From NCBI GenBank assembly GCA_003444085.1, contig DLVL01000009.1, positions 12,389 to 76,388 of the forward strand: a stretch of 64,000 nucleotides of DNA, in the 5' to 3' direction. The DNA comes from Kosmotogaceae bacterium. GTDB lineage: Bacteria > Thermotogota > Thermotogae > Petrotogales > Kosmotogaceae. The position numbers and the translations under genes are program-made. Of this stretch, positions 1 to 8,231 are shown in pieces (the stretch's first letter is position 1; every line of letters starts with the position of its first letter). The notes under the pieces were generated by a model, which saw only the letters and a program-made list of their open reading frames with translations, had not been told where the DNA came from and ran no database searches.

Positions 1-170
1 TTCATCAGATCACTGAAAAAATGAATAGACCCTTTAAGAATGCAAATCGCAGTGATCTCATCTGTGAGATCTCTATAATGGTCATTGATTGCCTTTCCCA
101 AGCGGTCAATGATCCCCTGAAGCTGTGTTTCTGAATAGAGGACGCGGAGCTTTGACAAGTCGTAACTCAT
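1..170 (-). CDS. hpt: Hypoxanthine phosphoribosyltransferase, N-terminal part (cut by window edge)
   Basis: The minus-strand frame starts at ATG (168-170) behind a GGAGGTG ribosome binding site and runs off the window after 56 codons. The visible part matches the start of purine phosphoribosyltransferases of the Hpt type, with the LKGS motif at residues 45-48 followed by a phenylalanine pair and SDLM. The family transfers ribose-phosphate from PRPP to hypoxanthine or guanine in purine salvage. The PRPP-binding loop lies outside the window, so substrate range cannot be judged. It is transcribed divergently from trmB. Confidence 0.85.
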   Translation of the reverse strand, partial: MSYDLSKLRVLYSETQLQGIIDRLGKAINDHYRDLTDEITAICILKGSIHFFSDLM

Positions 171-196
171 GCCACACCTCCAAAAGCTTTATGAGT

Positions 197-205
197 ATTA
201 TATCA
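197..205 (-). promoter_or_regulatory. Extended -10 promoter for hpt
   Basis: On the minus strand the sequence reads TGATATAAT, a perfect extended -10 element (TGn plus TATAAT), about 27 bases upstream of the hpt start. No good -35 box is seen at the usual distance. Confidence 0.55.
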
Positions 206-274
206 CCGGCTGCTTTAGATGATTAATGTACGATTATTTGAGATACAATTAAAGAGCTCACAGTAATCGATGAA

Positions 275-280
275 GTATAA
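275..280 (+). promoter_or_regulatory. Candidate -10 box for trmB
   Basis: A TATAAT hexamer lies 33 bases upstream of the GTG start of trmB. The position 17 bases further upstream holds no recognisable TTGACA-like box, so the assignment rests on the -10 alone. Confidence 0.4.
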
Positions 281-312
281 TTGTTCTGATATCGTCGACA
301 AAGGAGTACAGC

Positions 313-1272
313 GTGCCAGTTTCCGGTATTCAGTATTTCATAGATATCAGAGAAGTAGGTATACCTTTTTTACCCGGTGATCTCTTCGGTGACAAGAGAG
401 ATGTTTTTTTGGAAATTGGATTCGGTAGAGGAGAATTCCTGGAAAACCTCGCCACAACTTTCCCCAATTCCGGCTTCCTGGGCGTAGAGATGTCCTTGAC
501 ATCTGTGCGAAAGCTTCTCGACCGTATAAGCAGAACAGGGATCGAGAATGTGAGAGTCATCTTGGCAGATGCTTCTTTCTTAATCAGACATGTTTTCAGT
601 AGCAGCACATTTGCAGGTATATACATGAATTTCCCGTGTCCGTGGCCAAAACGGAAGCATGCAAGACACAGGTTATCGAGAGAGATGTTTATCAACGGGG
701 TGGCCCGTGTGCTGACCCCGGGAGGTTTCTTCCAGGTCACAACAGACTCTCAAAACTTTCTCGAGGAGGTCGTCACCAGCCTTTCTGAAAGCGCGTGCTT
801 TTCAAAGGCATTGATTGAACGCAATCCTGGTCCTGCAATCGGAACAAAGTATGAGAAGAAGTGGAAAGCAGAGCAGAGAGATATTTTCAGGATGACTGTT
901 TCAAAAGTGCTTCCTCCGAAAAACTGTGAGACCTTGAGGAGTGATGAAATGCCACACACGAAGATTCCCAGTTCAGCCTTCTCGCCATCACTATTGCATA
1001 AGGTGACAACAGAACCCGTTTCGAAAGAGCAGTTCACGATTATCTACAAGTCCATCTATACCTGCACAGATAAGAATGAGTACCTAGTGGATACAGTGAC
1101 TAATGAGAACGGATTCGAACAGAGGTTCTTCATAAAACTGGTAGAAGGGCCTGAGGAGTTGCTGATAAAGCTTTTCAGTAGCGGATTACCGTTTCGCACG
1201 GAAGCCGTCAAAGCATCAGTCATGGAACTGGCGTTGCTGATTCGCGATCATAGCATAAACGGTTTTAAGTAA
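313..1272 (+). CDS. trmB: tRNA (guanine-N7-)-methyltransferase TrmB, long form
   Basis: Methylates G46 of tRNA to m7G using S-adenosylmethionine. The SAM-binding motif EIGFGRGEF is near residues 33-41, an acidic GVEMS follows near 56, and the family motif around the substrate site appears as NFPCPWPKRKHARHR near residues 106-120. Most TrmB proteins have Asp where this one has Cys (NFPDPWPK). The protein is 319 residues, roughly 100 more than the common 210-230-residue form. The extra C-terminal part (about residue 205 onward) has no domain I recognise; long TrmB proteins are known in Thermotogae. The GTG start is supported by AAGGAG at 301-306. Confidence 0.85.
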   Translation: MPVSGIQYFIDIREVGIPFLPGDLFGDKRDVFLEIGFGRGEFLENLATTFPNSGFLGVEMSLTSVRKLLDRISRTGIENVRVILADASFLIRHVFSSSTFAGIYMNFPCPWPKRKHARHRLSREMFINGVARVLTPGGFFQVTTDSQNFLEEVVTSLSESACFSKALIERNPGPAIGTKYEKKWKAEQRDIFRMTVSKVLPPKNCETLRSDEMPHTKIPSSAFSPSLLHKVTTEPVSKEQFTIIYKSIYTCTDKNEYLVDTVTNENGFEQRFFIKLVEGPEELLIKLFSSGLPFRTEAVKASVMELALLIRDHSINGFK

Positions 1273-1366
1273 TGATTCTGGTTATTCTCCATACCACAAA
1301 CAAAATGATCAGTATGATTGCAGTAAGTTGCAAAACCTTTCTTCTAAAATGTCTCAAGATAACCAC
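1265..1366 (-). other. Possible tiny single-helix membrane ORF or gene remnant
   Basis: Between trmB and the hydrolase, a minus-strand frame from GTG (1364-1366) encodes 33 residues: a basic segment (RHFRRK) followed by a strongly hydrophobic stretch (LTAIILIILFVVW) and a basic tail. The same frame stays open upstream to a TAG near 1412 with protein-like composition but has no ATG. There is no convincing ribosome binding site before the GTG. It may be a microprotein, the decayed end of a membrane protein gene, or chance. Confidence 0.2.
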
Positions 1367-1453
1367 CGCCTGAGAGAATGCTGAGAGGGTTTTATCATGT
1401 TGCTCTATGTAGAAGGACTACGGATTATCGGAGTCACCAAGAGGAGGTAGTTT

Positions 1454-2386
1454 ATGAAAGAGAAACGCTTCTGGTATGAAGGAGATGACGGAAAGAAGAT
1501 CGCTGCAAGAAAGTGGATCTCTGCTAGTGAAGAGGATCCTGTGCTGGTGTTTCAGTTTGTTCACGGTCTTGGTGAGCACTCCGCGAGATACGCACAGCTT
1601 GCATCGGAAGTAGGTGCCGCTGGAGGTATCGTTTACTCTCACGACCATCGAGGTCATGGCTATACAGCAGAAGATGGTCTCCTGGGACATGTCGATGATA
1701 ACCAGGGTTGGGAGAAGCTTGTTAGTGACACCAGGATTCTAAGCAATATCATATCCCGGCAACACCCCGCAAGTCCTTTCTTCATAATGGGTCATAGTAT
1801 GGGCTCATACATAGTGAGGGATCTAATCACGCTTACAGGAAAGACTTATAGCGGAGTAATACTGAGTGGAACAAGCTCATATAACAATCTTGCTGGTCTC
1901 CTCGCTTCTCTAATAATCAAGTCGGAAATCAAGAAGCGTGGTCTTCGCAGTCCAAGTAAAAAGCTCAGAGACTTGACTTTTGGAAGATACGCCAGAGCCT
2001 ATCGCCCTTCAAGAACAGATTTTGACTGGTTGTCACGTAACGAAGGCAAAGTTGATGACTATGTGTCAGATCCATTCTGCGGTTTCACAGCATCCGCAGC
2101 ACTCTTCAGGGACTTGAATTACGGGCTCAAACGAATAAACTCATCAAGATCGGCTAGGCGAGTCCCAGAGTCACTACCAATACTTCTTCTGGCTGGAACT
2201 GGTGATCCTGTTGGTGAATTTGGCAAAGGACCACGAAAAGTCTACTACCTTTACAAACGCGCAGGGTTGAAAGATGTCACTCTGAAACTCTATGACCAAT
2301 TCAGACACGAAATCTTCAACGAAAAGGATTGCCAGAAACCTGTAAAGGACATGATGAACTGGGTCTTTGAGCGAATAGGCTGCTAA
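1454..2386 (+). CDS. Alpha/beta hydrolase, serine aminopeptidase S33 / monoacylglycerol lipase type
   Basis: Cytosolic alpha/beta-fold hydrolase. The oxyanion segment HGLGEHS lies at residues 37-43, a DHRGHG segment at 64-69, and the nucleophile elbow GHSMGS puts the catalytic serine at 115. GTGDPVG near residue 250 supplies the likely acid and FRHEIFNE near 290 the likely histidine. This order and spacing match the monoglyceride lipase/lysophospholipase group (Hydrolase_4). The natural substrate cannot be read from sequence; a small ester or monoacylglycerol is the usual guess. The ATG start is preceded by AGAGGAGG. It stands alone and converges on the ABC transporter operon. Confidence 0.8.
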   Translation: MKEKRFWYEGDDGKKIAARKWISASEEDPVLVFQFVHGLGEHSARYAQLASEVGAAGGIVYSHDHRGHGYTAEDGLLGHVDDNQGWEKLVSDTRILSNIISRQHPASPFFIMGHSMGSYIVRDLITLTGKTYSGVILSGTSSYNNLAGLLASLIIKSEIKKRGLRSPSKKLRDLTFGRYARAYRPSRTDFDWLSRNEGKVDDYVSDPFCGFTASAALFRDLNYGLKRINSSRSARRVPESLPILLLAGTGDPVGEFGKGPRKVYYLYKRAGLKDVTLKLYDQFRHEIFNEKDCQKPVKDMMNWVFERIGC

Positions 2387-2395
2387 TACACTGAC

Positions 2396-2423
2396 AAAAA
2401 ACCCGGGGAACAAGTCCCCGGGT
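2396..2423 (-). terminator. Rho-independent terminator of the ABC transporter operon
   Basis: Arms ACCCGGGGA (2401-2409) and TCCCCGGGT (2415-2423) pair perfectly around a five-base loop. On the minus strand a T5 tract follows, so it ends the operon of the binding protein. On the plus strand no T tract follows, though the hairpin may also stop the hydrolase transcript. Confidence 0.85.
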
Positions 2424-2437
2424 ATCAGCGGTGTTTT

Positions 2438-3694
2438 CTAGAAATTTTCCCAGTACTCGTCAAGTACTCTTTGTGCAAGTCTTGCAGCTCTTTCAAACTC
2501 TGCCGTGGCATCGGCGTTCATATCGGTCAGCACTCTCTCCCAGGCTTCTTGCATTAGATCAAATACTTCTCTGTAGGGTCCATGGAAAGGTCTTCTTCTC
2601 GCTACAGTCTCCAGATGCGTATAAGTATGTCTGAACCTTGGATCTGCTTCCATCAGTTCCTGCATCTCAGAAGAGTGGAAAGCCGAAATTCTCGAAGTCA
2701 TGTATCCTGTGCTAAGGGCGTATCTCAGGGAGTTCTCTGGCGTTGTGAAGAACTTCATAAGTTCCCAGGCAGCCTGTGTTTCAGCGTCAGGATGACCAGC
2801 GATCATGTAAAGGTTCCCTCCACCGATCGGAACATCTCCACGGACCTTCGGTGGGATGGTCGTCGCTCCAACTTCAAATGGGGCATTTGCAATAAGATAA
2901 CCAAGACTACCGGTTGAGCGGATCATCTGACCGATGTTTCCAGTCATGTCAAGGTCGCTACCGCCCGTGATCGTCATAACTGCTGTTCCTTCCCTGATAA
3001 GATCCTGGAAGAACTGCGCGGCAGCGATCGCCTCGGGTGAACCAAAGAGAATCGTTTTGCCGTCCTCTGAGATAACTTCTCCGCCAGCTTGCCATATGTA
3101 CATCTCTATCAGCCAGTCAGCAGAGTCAACCCTGAATCCGAACACTTCTGGACCAAGAGCGGAGATCTTTCTCGCATTGTAGACAAGTTCATCCCAAGTT
3201 GCTGGTGGTTTCTCAGGGTCAAGTCCAGCTCTCTCGTAGAGATCCTTGTTGTAGTAAAGGATAGGGGTGCTGTTGTTCAGAGGGAACCCGTGAAGCTTTC
3301 CGTAATAGACTGTGTTGTCCAGAAGTCTCGGAAAGAAGTCGTCCATCTGAGCCTTGAATTCGGGATCGTTATCGATGAGCGGCTCCAGAATCTGTATTGC
3401 ACCACCGTCAACAAGTTGACCCACACGGCTCTGCTCAACTTGAACAAGATGTGGCAGATCACCCGAAACAAGTCCCACCAGAACCTTTACCATCGTGTCA
3501 TCGTAGTTTCCGCTGTAGACAGGAGTAACATGAATCTCTCCCTCGTGCAACTTGTTGAAGTCCTCACAGATGTCGATGATCGCCTGGGAGTAAAGTCCTG
3601 TCTGCGCATACCAGAGCTCAAGTCGAATTACACCCAGCAGTAAAGAACAGGTGAGAAGAAGCAAAAGCACTACTAGCAGTTTCTTCATACTCAT
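2438..3694 (-). CDS. ABC sugar/glycerol-phosphate transporter, substrate-binding protein
   Basis: Extracytoplasmic solute-binding protein of family 1. It begins with a short basic segment and a leucine-rich hydrophobic stretch (residues 4-22) typical of a signal peptide. The mature part resembles UgpB: ELWYAQTG near the start, the segment PVYSGNYDD near residue 60, and a ligand-cleft segment FPLNNSTPILYYNKD near residue 140. UgpB binds sn-glycerol-3-phosphate; related Thermotogae proteins bind varied sugars, so the ligand is unsettled. It is the last gene of its operon, 33 bases after the second permease, and is followed by a strong terminator. No ATPase gene is present. Confidence 0.8.
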   Translation of the reverse strand: MSMKKLLVVLLLLLTCSLLLGVIRLELWYAQTGLYSQAIIDICEDFNKLHEGEIHVTPVYSGNYDDTMVKVLVGLVSGDLPHLVQVEQSRVGQLVDGGAIQILEPLIDNDPEFKAQMDDFFPRLLDNTVYYGKLHGFPLNNSTPILYYNKDLYERAGLDPEKPPATWDELVYNARKISALGPEVFGFRVDSADWLIEMYIWQAGGEVISEDGKTILFGSPEAIAAAQFFQDLIREGTAVMTITGGSDLDMTGNIGQMIRSTGSLGYLIANAPFEVGATTIPPKVRGDVPIGGGNLYMIAGHPDAETQAAWELMKFFTTPENSLRYALSTGYMTSRISAFHSSEMQELMEADPRFRHTYTHLETVARRRPFHGPYREVFDLMQEAWERVLTDMNADATAEFERAARLAQRVLDEYWENF

Positions 3695-3727
3695 CCAACC
3701 TCCTTATGAAATGATGTTATCTCGCCG

Positions 3728-4558
3728 TCATTCCTTCAAACCGCTCAATGTGATACCCTCTATAAATTGTTTCTGAACAAAGAAGAAGAACACAATAACT
3801 GGCACAATAACAGTGCTGGAAGCAGCCATGAGTTGCGACCATGGTGTCATCCACGAAGTCGAGAACCTCGATAGTCCAACCTGAATTAGCTGCATCTCAT
3901 CCCTGCTAATCGCAACAAGCGGCCATATGTAGCTGTTCCACGACGCCAAGAACACATATAGACACATCGTCCACAATGCAGGCTTTGAAAGTGGGAGAAT
4001 GATCTCCCAAAGGATTCTGAACCTCCCGCAACCATCTATCATTGCTGCATCCTCCAGTTCTCGAGGGATCGTCATGAAGAACTGCCTGAGCAAGAATATC
4101 CCAAAAGCATGAGCCATGAAGGGGAGAATTAAGGCTTTGTAGGAGTTGATCCAGCCAAATTGCCTCACGATTAGGTAAAGTGGGACCATCGTCACTTCTT
4201 CCGGAATCATCAGGGTTCCTATAATCAGGGCAAAGACTATGCTACTGCCGCGAAAACGTATTCTAGACAGGCCATAAGCTGCTAGCACGTTGAAGACAAG
4301 CTGGAGAGCCATTACGGATCCAGACACAAAAAGTGTGTTTGCGATGTACCGCAGCATTGGGACTGCCTCGAATGCTTCAACATAATTCTTGAAGCTGAAC
4401 AGCGTAGGGTAGAATTTGGGAGGAATAGAGAAGACGTCCTGTTCCGGCTTGAATGAAGTGACGATCATCCAGAAGAATGGCAGATTAATGGCTATTGCAG
4501 CAGCTGTTAGTGCAAGGTATACAAGTAGTCTAACCGAAAAATGAGGTTTGCGAATCAT
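3728..4558 (-). CDS. ABC transporter permease, UgpE/MalG type
   Basis: Inner-membrane subunit of a carbohydrate ABC importer, 276 residues with about six hydrophobic segments, the first at roughly residues 11-32. The EAA loop that contacts the ATPase appears as ELEDAAMIDGCGRFRILWEIILP near residues 185-207, with the conserved glycine. The short cytoplasmic tail (GLKE) fits the MalG-type subunit. The ATG overlaps the TGA of the upstream permease by four bases, so the two are translationally coupled. Confidence 0.85.
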   Translation of the reverse strand: MIRKPHFSVRLLVYLALTAAAIAINLPFFWMIVTSFKPEQDVFSIPPKFYPTLFSFKNYVEAFEAVPMLRYIANTLFVSGSVMALQLVFNVLAAYGLSRIRFRGSSIVFALIIGTLMIPEEVTMVPLYLIVRQFGWINSYKALILPFMAHAFGIFLLRQFFMTIPRELEDAAMIDGCGRFRILWEIILPLSKPALWTMCLYVFLASWNSYIWPLVAISRDEMQLIQVGLSRFSTSWMTPWSQLMAASSTVIVPVIVFFFFVQKQFIEGITLSGLKE

Positions 4559-5439
4559 TGGTAATGCACCCTCTTCCTACTCAGTCTGAATTGTAGCAAG
4601 GTGAAAAGAAAGAGAAGAACAAACATTACTATTGCTATGGCCGATGCATATCCCATCCTCAAGTAGACGAAAGCGTTCTCGTAAAGGAAGTAAGTAATAA
4701 CTCTCGTGCTTCTTGCTGGCCCTCCTTGCGTCATGACACTTACAGATACAAACACCCTGAAAGAAGCAATAAACTGCAATACCGCAACGAATAGAGTTGT
4801 CGGTGAAAGAAGAGGAAGGGTAATGGAAAAGAAGCTCTTCACTGGACCGGCCCCATCAATCCTGGCAGCTTCGTAGTAAACGCCAGGGATCGTTTGAAGA
4901 CCAGCAAGGAAAAAGATCGTATTGTATCCAACTCTTTTCCAGATACCCACAATGATCAGCGCAACCATAGCCCAGTCAGTACTGTTCAGCCAACCTTTAG
5001 GCGAGATTCCTACAAGACCTATGAGATAGTTAACAAGACCAACATTTGGCTCAAAGAGCCATCCCCAGACCACAGCAGCAGCTGCCATAGATGTTATTAC
5101 AGGTATATAGAACATTACCCGGAAGAAGGCCATTCCTTTTATCCACTTCACGTTGAGAAGTAAGGCGAGTAATAAAGCCAGTATTATCGATGCCGGAACA
5201 GTGCCGATAACATAGATGAAGGTGAGATACATTGATCTCCAGAAAGCATCGTCCTGCATGAGATTGATGTAGTTTTGCATCCCTACCCATCTCATGGGTG
5301 TTATCATGTTCCATCTATGCAAACTCACCCATGCCGCATAACCAAGCGGGACATATACGAAGATTATCTGAACAGCTAGAGCGGGACCAACTGCGACCCA
5401 GGCAGAGATGGTATCTTTAACTGCTTTTCTTGAAGCCAA
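4555..5439 (-). CDS. ABC transporter permease, UgpA/MalF type
   Basis: First gene of the three-gene importer operon and the partner of the UgpE-like permease. It has about six membrane segments and an EAA loop (YYEAARIDGAGPVKSFFSIT) near residues 200-220. I chose the TTG at 5437-5439 because a run of seven G lies five bases upstream; the frame can be extended to a TTG at 5457, but that codon lies in the T tract of the ornithine operon terminator and has no ribosome binding site. No separate promoter is visible, so expression may depend on read-through from the ornithine operon or on an unrecognised promoter. Confidence 0.8.
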   Translation of the reverse strand: MASRKAVKDTISAWVAVGPALAVQIIFVYVPLGYAAWVSLHRWNMITPMRWVGMQNYINLMQDDAFWRSMYLTFIYVIGTVPASIILALLLALLLNVKWIKGMAFFRVMFYIPVITSMAAAAVVWGWLFEPNVGLVNYLIGLVGISPKGWLNSTDWAMVALIIVGIWKRVGYNTIFFLAGLQTIPGVYYEAARIDGAGPVKSFFSITLPLLSPTTLFVAVLQFIASFRVFVSVSVMTQGGPARSTRVITYFLYENAFVYLRMGYASAIAIVMFVLLFLFTLLQFRLSRKRVHYQ

Positions 5440-5454
5440 TTCAACCCCCCCAAA

Positions 5455-5497
5455 CAAAAAAGAGCGACAAGAAAACCCGTGGTTTTCCCGTCGTCTC
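5455..5497 (-). terminator. Rho-independent terminator after oraE
   Basis: A long hairpin is visible: outer arms around GCGAC/GTCGT and an inner perfect stem GAAAACC/GGTTTTC with a three-base CGT/ACG loop (5471-5487). On the minus strand it is followed by T6. It closes the ornithine operon and ends within 20 bases of the start of the ABC permease gene. Confidence 0.8.
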
Positions 5498-5671
5498 TAC
5501 CACACTCTGTATCCTACCATTTGAGAGCAATAATCTTGAAGACGCCCTGTCCTCTCTCTGAGACGATCAAAGCGGATCATATGACACAAGCAGCATCTAA
5601 CTCACTCATTCTCAGAATTGTATACTTTCCAGGTCCAGTTTCTGAACCCGCAAAGATGCGGCCGCAGACCT

Positions 5672-7861
5672 TCACTTGTTCCGACGCAGTTTCCTTACAA
5701 GGAAACTAGCGACATGAATTCCATGGGTTCCTCGTCCAAAACCTGCATCCATTCCTGCAGACACAGCAAGTTCATTTGTAATTTGCGTGCCACCAGCGAT
5801 GAGCATTAATCTGTCGCGCACACCCTTTTCAATGGCGAGTTCATGGATCTTCTTTAGATTCGCAACATGAACGTCATTGTGAGTGACAATCGTGGATATC
5901 AGAATCACCCTTGCATCAGTCTCCAGAGCAGCATCAATGAATTTCTCGGGCGGAACGCTTGTGCCGAGATAAGTATACTTGATCCCATACTTCTCGATTC
6001 CTCCGTGCTTGACATCAAGGATTTCTCTTATTCCTACAGAGTGTTCGTCGTTGCCCACTGTCCCTGCAACTACTCTTGTAGGGTTCTTATCAAAGAATTC
6101 AAAGATTTCCTCTTCTTCAAGCAGGTAGGGCTTTTCAGGCAGCTTCAGAGAGTTGCGATCGAGCTTGAATGGGACGCGAGCTTTAACCTCGAGATAGACT
6201 CCCTCAGACGGGTGCAGAACAGTTTTTCCCAGAACCACAGGTTCCTCGAGACCCAATCTTCTGGCAATCTCGATAGCAGCAGCTTCAGCGTATTCTTCTT
6301 TATCAGGTATCGTCATGTCAAGCTGGATCCAACCATCCCCTGCCCATTCAACTTCAGGTATCACAGCATTTGCAACTCGATCTTTCAATATGGGTTCCAT
6401 TCTCTTTGCAACACAATCACTTTCATCAAGTTCGTTAATGAACTGTATCTTCTCAGGAGAATGCAATGAACAGCCTTTTATGAGATCACAGGGCTTTTCA
6501 ATTCTATCTGGAAGATTGTTCATGCCGAAATGGTCGCACACTGGTGCCATATAGTCCTGGTCCCTGGGGATAACCGTGTTTACGCCCAGGCCACCATCTT
6601 TCGGTCTTGCTATACCATCGCCTGCACGTTCAGGATAGAAGCCATTGTCCACAAAGAAACCATCTTCTGCTGCCTGGAAGTAACCCCCTACTTGAAGTAT
6701 TTCCTCCATGAAGAGGATAGCCCGCATCTTCAGTTCTCTTATCTGCGGTCTTACCTTTTCTTCATTCACTTTTAGCAGATCTTTGATCCCGTCAAGAGCT
6801 ATGAGAGTGTGCTTTGCTGTCTCCACGCCTTTGATAGAATTCACGTGCCAGGGAACGTTGCGCCCTTCGTCAGGTGTTATTGTAGATTGAACATCAGCAG
6901 AAGTGAGACGAGAGATCAACGTATCAAGAACATGAATTCTTGTTGCGTCTATCAAATCTGATTCGATATATCTCGTGTTCATCTGTGCTCTGAACTTATA
7001 ACCTTTGAAGAGTTCGCGCAATGTCAGCGCGTAAATGAAGTTCATCTTAAATTCCGGTGCTGGAGCACTCACTGGGGGAACCGTTGAAAGTGCGATGTTC
7101 TCTTTATTCATTCCTGCCTTTACTGAATAGGCACAGTTCAATGCGTGCTGAACGAGGAGTTCTGGCATAACTTTCCAGGCTCTCTTTGCAGAAGCATTGG
7201 CGTTGTGAGCACCATCTATCTGCAGCATTCCCGATGAAGCCATTATCCTCTTCGCCACTGCAGCATCAACAAAAGACCTTACCGGATTTATGCCCCTGTA
7301 AAGTATATTGTACTGAGGGTCCTGATGAGCACCGTTAACTCCTTCTTCAGCAAAAAGCACTGCGATCTCAGGACCGGCAATCCCGCTGACATAGCTGTGG
7401 AAGTTGATGGGCCGTCCAACTTCCTCTTCAATCATGTCAAGAGCCTTGCGACTTGCGCGGAGTTGTTTGCGCGTGATCGGAATCCCTCCAATTCCTTCAG
7501 GGGTCCCTTCAATGAGTCCATCGATATGGCTCTGTCCAAGTGTGCGAATTACCATAATATGGTCTGCTCCATGCCACGCGGCCATTCGCATCCTTCGGAT
7601 ATCGTCTTCAAATCTCCCCGAAGCAATTTCCGAAGTGATAACACAGTCAGGCTGTGGATCTATGTTCCCGAAGTAGTGTGCTGCCGGAAGGGGAACAGAG
7701 TTTTTTAGTGGTTCACTTATCTGATCATATTGAAAATGACCAACGGTTGTTCCTTTAGGGAGTTTCTTCCTCCAGGTCCAACCCTTTCTCTTTGGCCTAT
7801 AGTTTTCAAGATCTTCAAGGATCTTCTCGACAGCAAGTTTTTCGTTCTTTCTAAGAGCCAT
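5672..7861 (-). CDS. oraE: D-ornithine 4,5-aminomutase, large subunit OraE
   Basis: Large subunit of the adenosylcobalamin- and PLP-dependent mutase that turns D-ornithine into (2R,4S)-2,4-diaminopentanoate. The protein is 729 residues. The C-terminal Rossmann-like B12 domain carries the base-off cobalamin motif DEHSVG (about D605, H607, G610), H607 being the likely axial ligand; the rest is the PLP-binding TIM barrel. The frame extends 55 codons further upstream, but the ATG at 7861 has a GGGAGGG site and follows the OraS stop by an 11-base overlap, so the shorter start is right. Last gene of the ornithine operon, followed by a terminator after about 170 bases. Confidence 0.93.
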   Translation of the reverse strand: MALRKNEKLAVEKILEDLENYRPKRKGWTWRKKLPKGTTVGHFQYDQISEPLKNSVPLPAAHYFGNIDPQPDCVITSEIASGRFEDDIRRMRMAAWHGADHIMVIRTLGQSHIDGLIEGTPEGIGGIPITRKQLRASRKALDMIEEEVGRPINFHSYVSGIAGPEIAVLFAEEGVNGAHQDPQYNILYRGINPVRSFVDAAVAKRIMASSGMLQIDGAHNANASAKRAWKVMPELLVQHALNCAYSVKAGMNKENIALSTVPPVSAPAPEFKMNFIYALTLRELFKGYKFRAQMNTRYIESDLIDATRIHVLDTLISRLTSADVQSTITPDEGRNVPWHVNSIKGVETAKHTLIALDGIKDLLKVNEEKVRPQIRELKMRAILFMEEILQVGGYFQAAEDGFFVDNGFYPERAGDGIARPKDGGLGVNTVIPRDQDYMAPVCDHFGMNNLPDRIEKPCDLIKGCSLHSPEKIQFINELDESDCVAKRMEPILKDRVANAVIPEVEWAGDGWIQLDMTIPDKEEYAEAAAIEIARRLGLEEPVVLGKTVLHPSEGVYLEVKARVPFKLDRNSLKLPEKPYLLEEEEIFEFFDKNPTRVVAGTVGNDEHSVGIREILDVKHGGIEKYGIKYTYLGTSVPPEKFIDAALETDARVILISTIVTHNDVHVANLKKIHELAIEKGVRDRLMLIAGGTQITNELAVSAGMDAGFGRGTHGIHVASFLVRKLRRNK

Positions 7862-8231
7862 TATGCTTCCCTCCCTTGAAGAGCTGTTCAGCAATTTCCC
7901 AGTGCTTGCCCTCAATAAGCTCCTGCCCTGCCTCCAAAACAGATCGTCGTATGTGATCTGAGAGCTTAAGAACAACATGCCCGGCGCCCTTTCCAAGGAG
8001 TCCATGTTCAGAGATCTTCGAGACAAGCTCCTTTGCCTGTAAACTGTTAAAACCCATTCTCAGAAGAACAGATCTCTCGATTGACGGACTGGTATGGGTT
8101 CTGGCGAGCTCTATCAGTGGTTCGGTAATCAGATCTGCAAGCTCCCAGAAGTATCTATCAAGCTCTTCATCCGTCATCTTCTTTAGTTTGGCGCTTCGTT
8201 TTTCAAGATCATCGTTTCGTGGTTTAGCCAT
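7851..8231 (-). CDS. oraS: D-ornithine 4,5-aminomutase, small subunit OraS
   Basis: Small subunit of the ornithine aminomutase, 126 residues, close to the roughly 120 of the clostridial protein. The N-terminus is charged (DDLEKRSAKLKKMTDEELDRYFW), typical of the family. The ATG at 8231 is preceded by GAGGAGG at good spacing and overlaps the ortB stop by eight bases; a further ATG six codons upstream lacks a site. OraS is needed for the active OraSE heterodimer/tetramer. Its place directly before oraE is the usual order. Confidence 0.9.
   Translation of the reverse strand: MAKPRNDDLEKRSAKLKKMTDEELDRYFWELADLITEPLIELARTHTSPSIERSVLLRMGFNSLQAKELVSKISEHGLLGKGAGHVVLKLSDHIRRSVLEAGQELIEGKHWEIAEQLFKGGKHNGS

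Noticed and set aside
5439..5457. TTG start at 5457 for the first ABC permease
   Set aside because: It lies in the T tract of the oraE terminator with no ribosome binding site; the TTG at 5439 follows a G7 run.
5867..6469. A 200-codon plus-strand frame opposite oraE
   Set aside because: Shadow of oraE with no recognisable domain.
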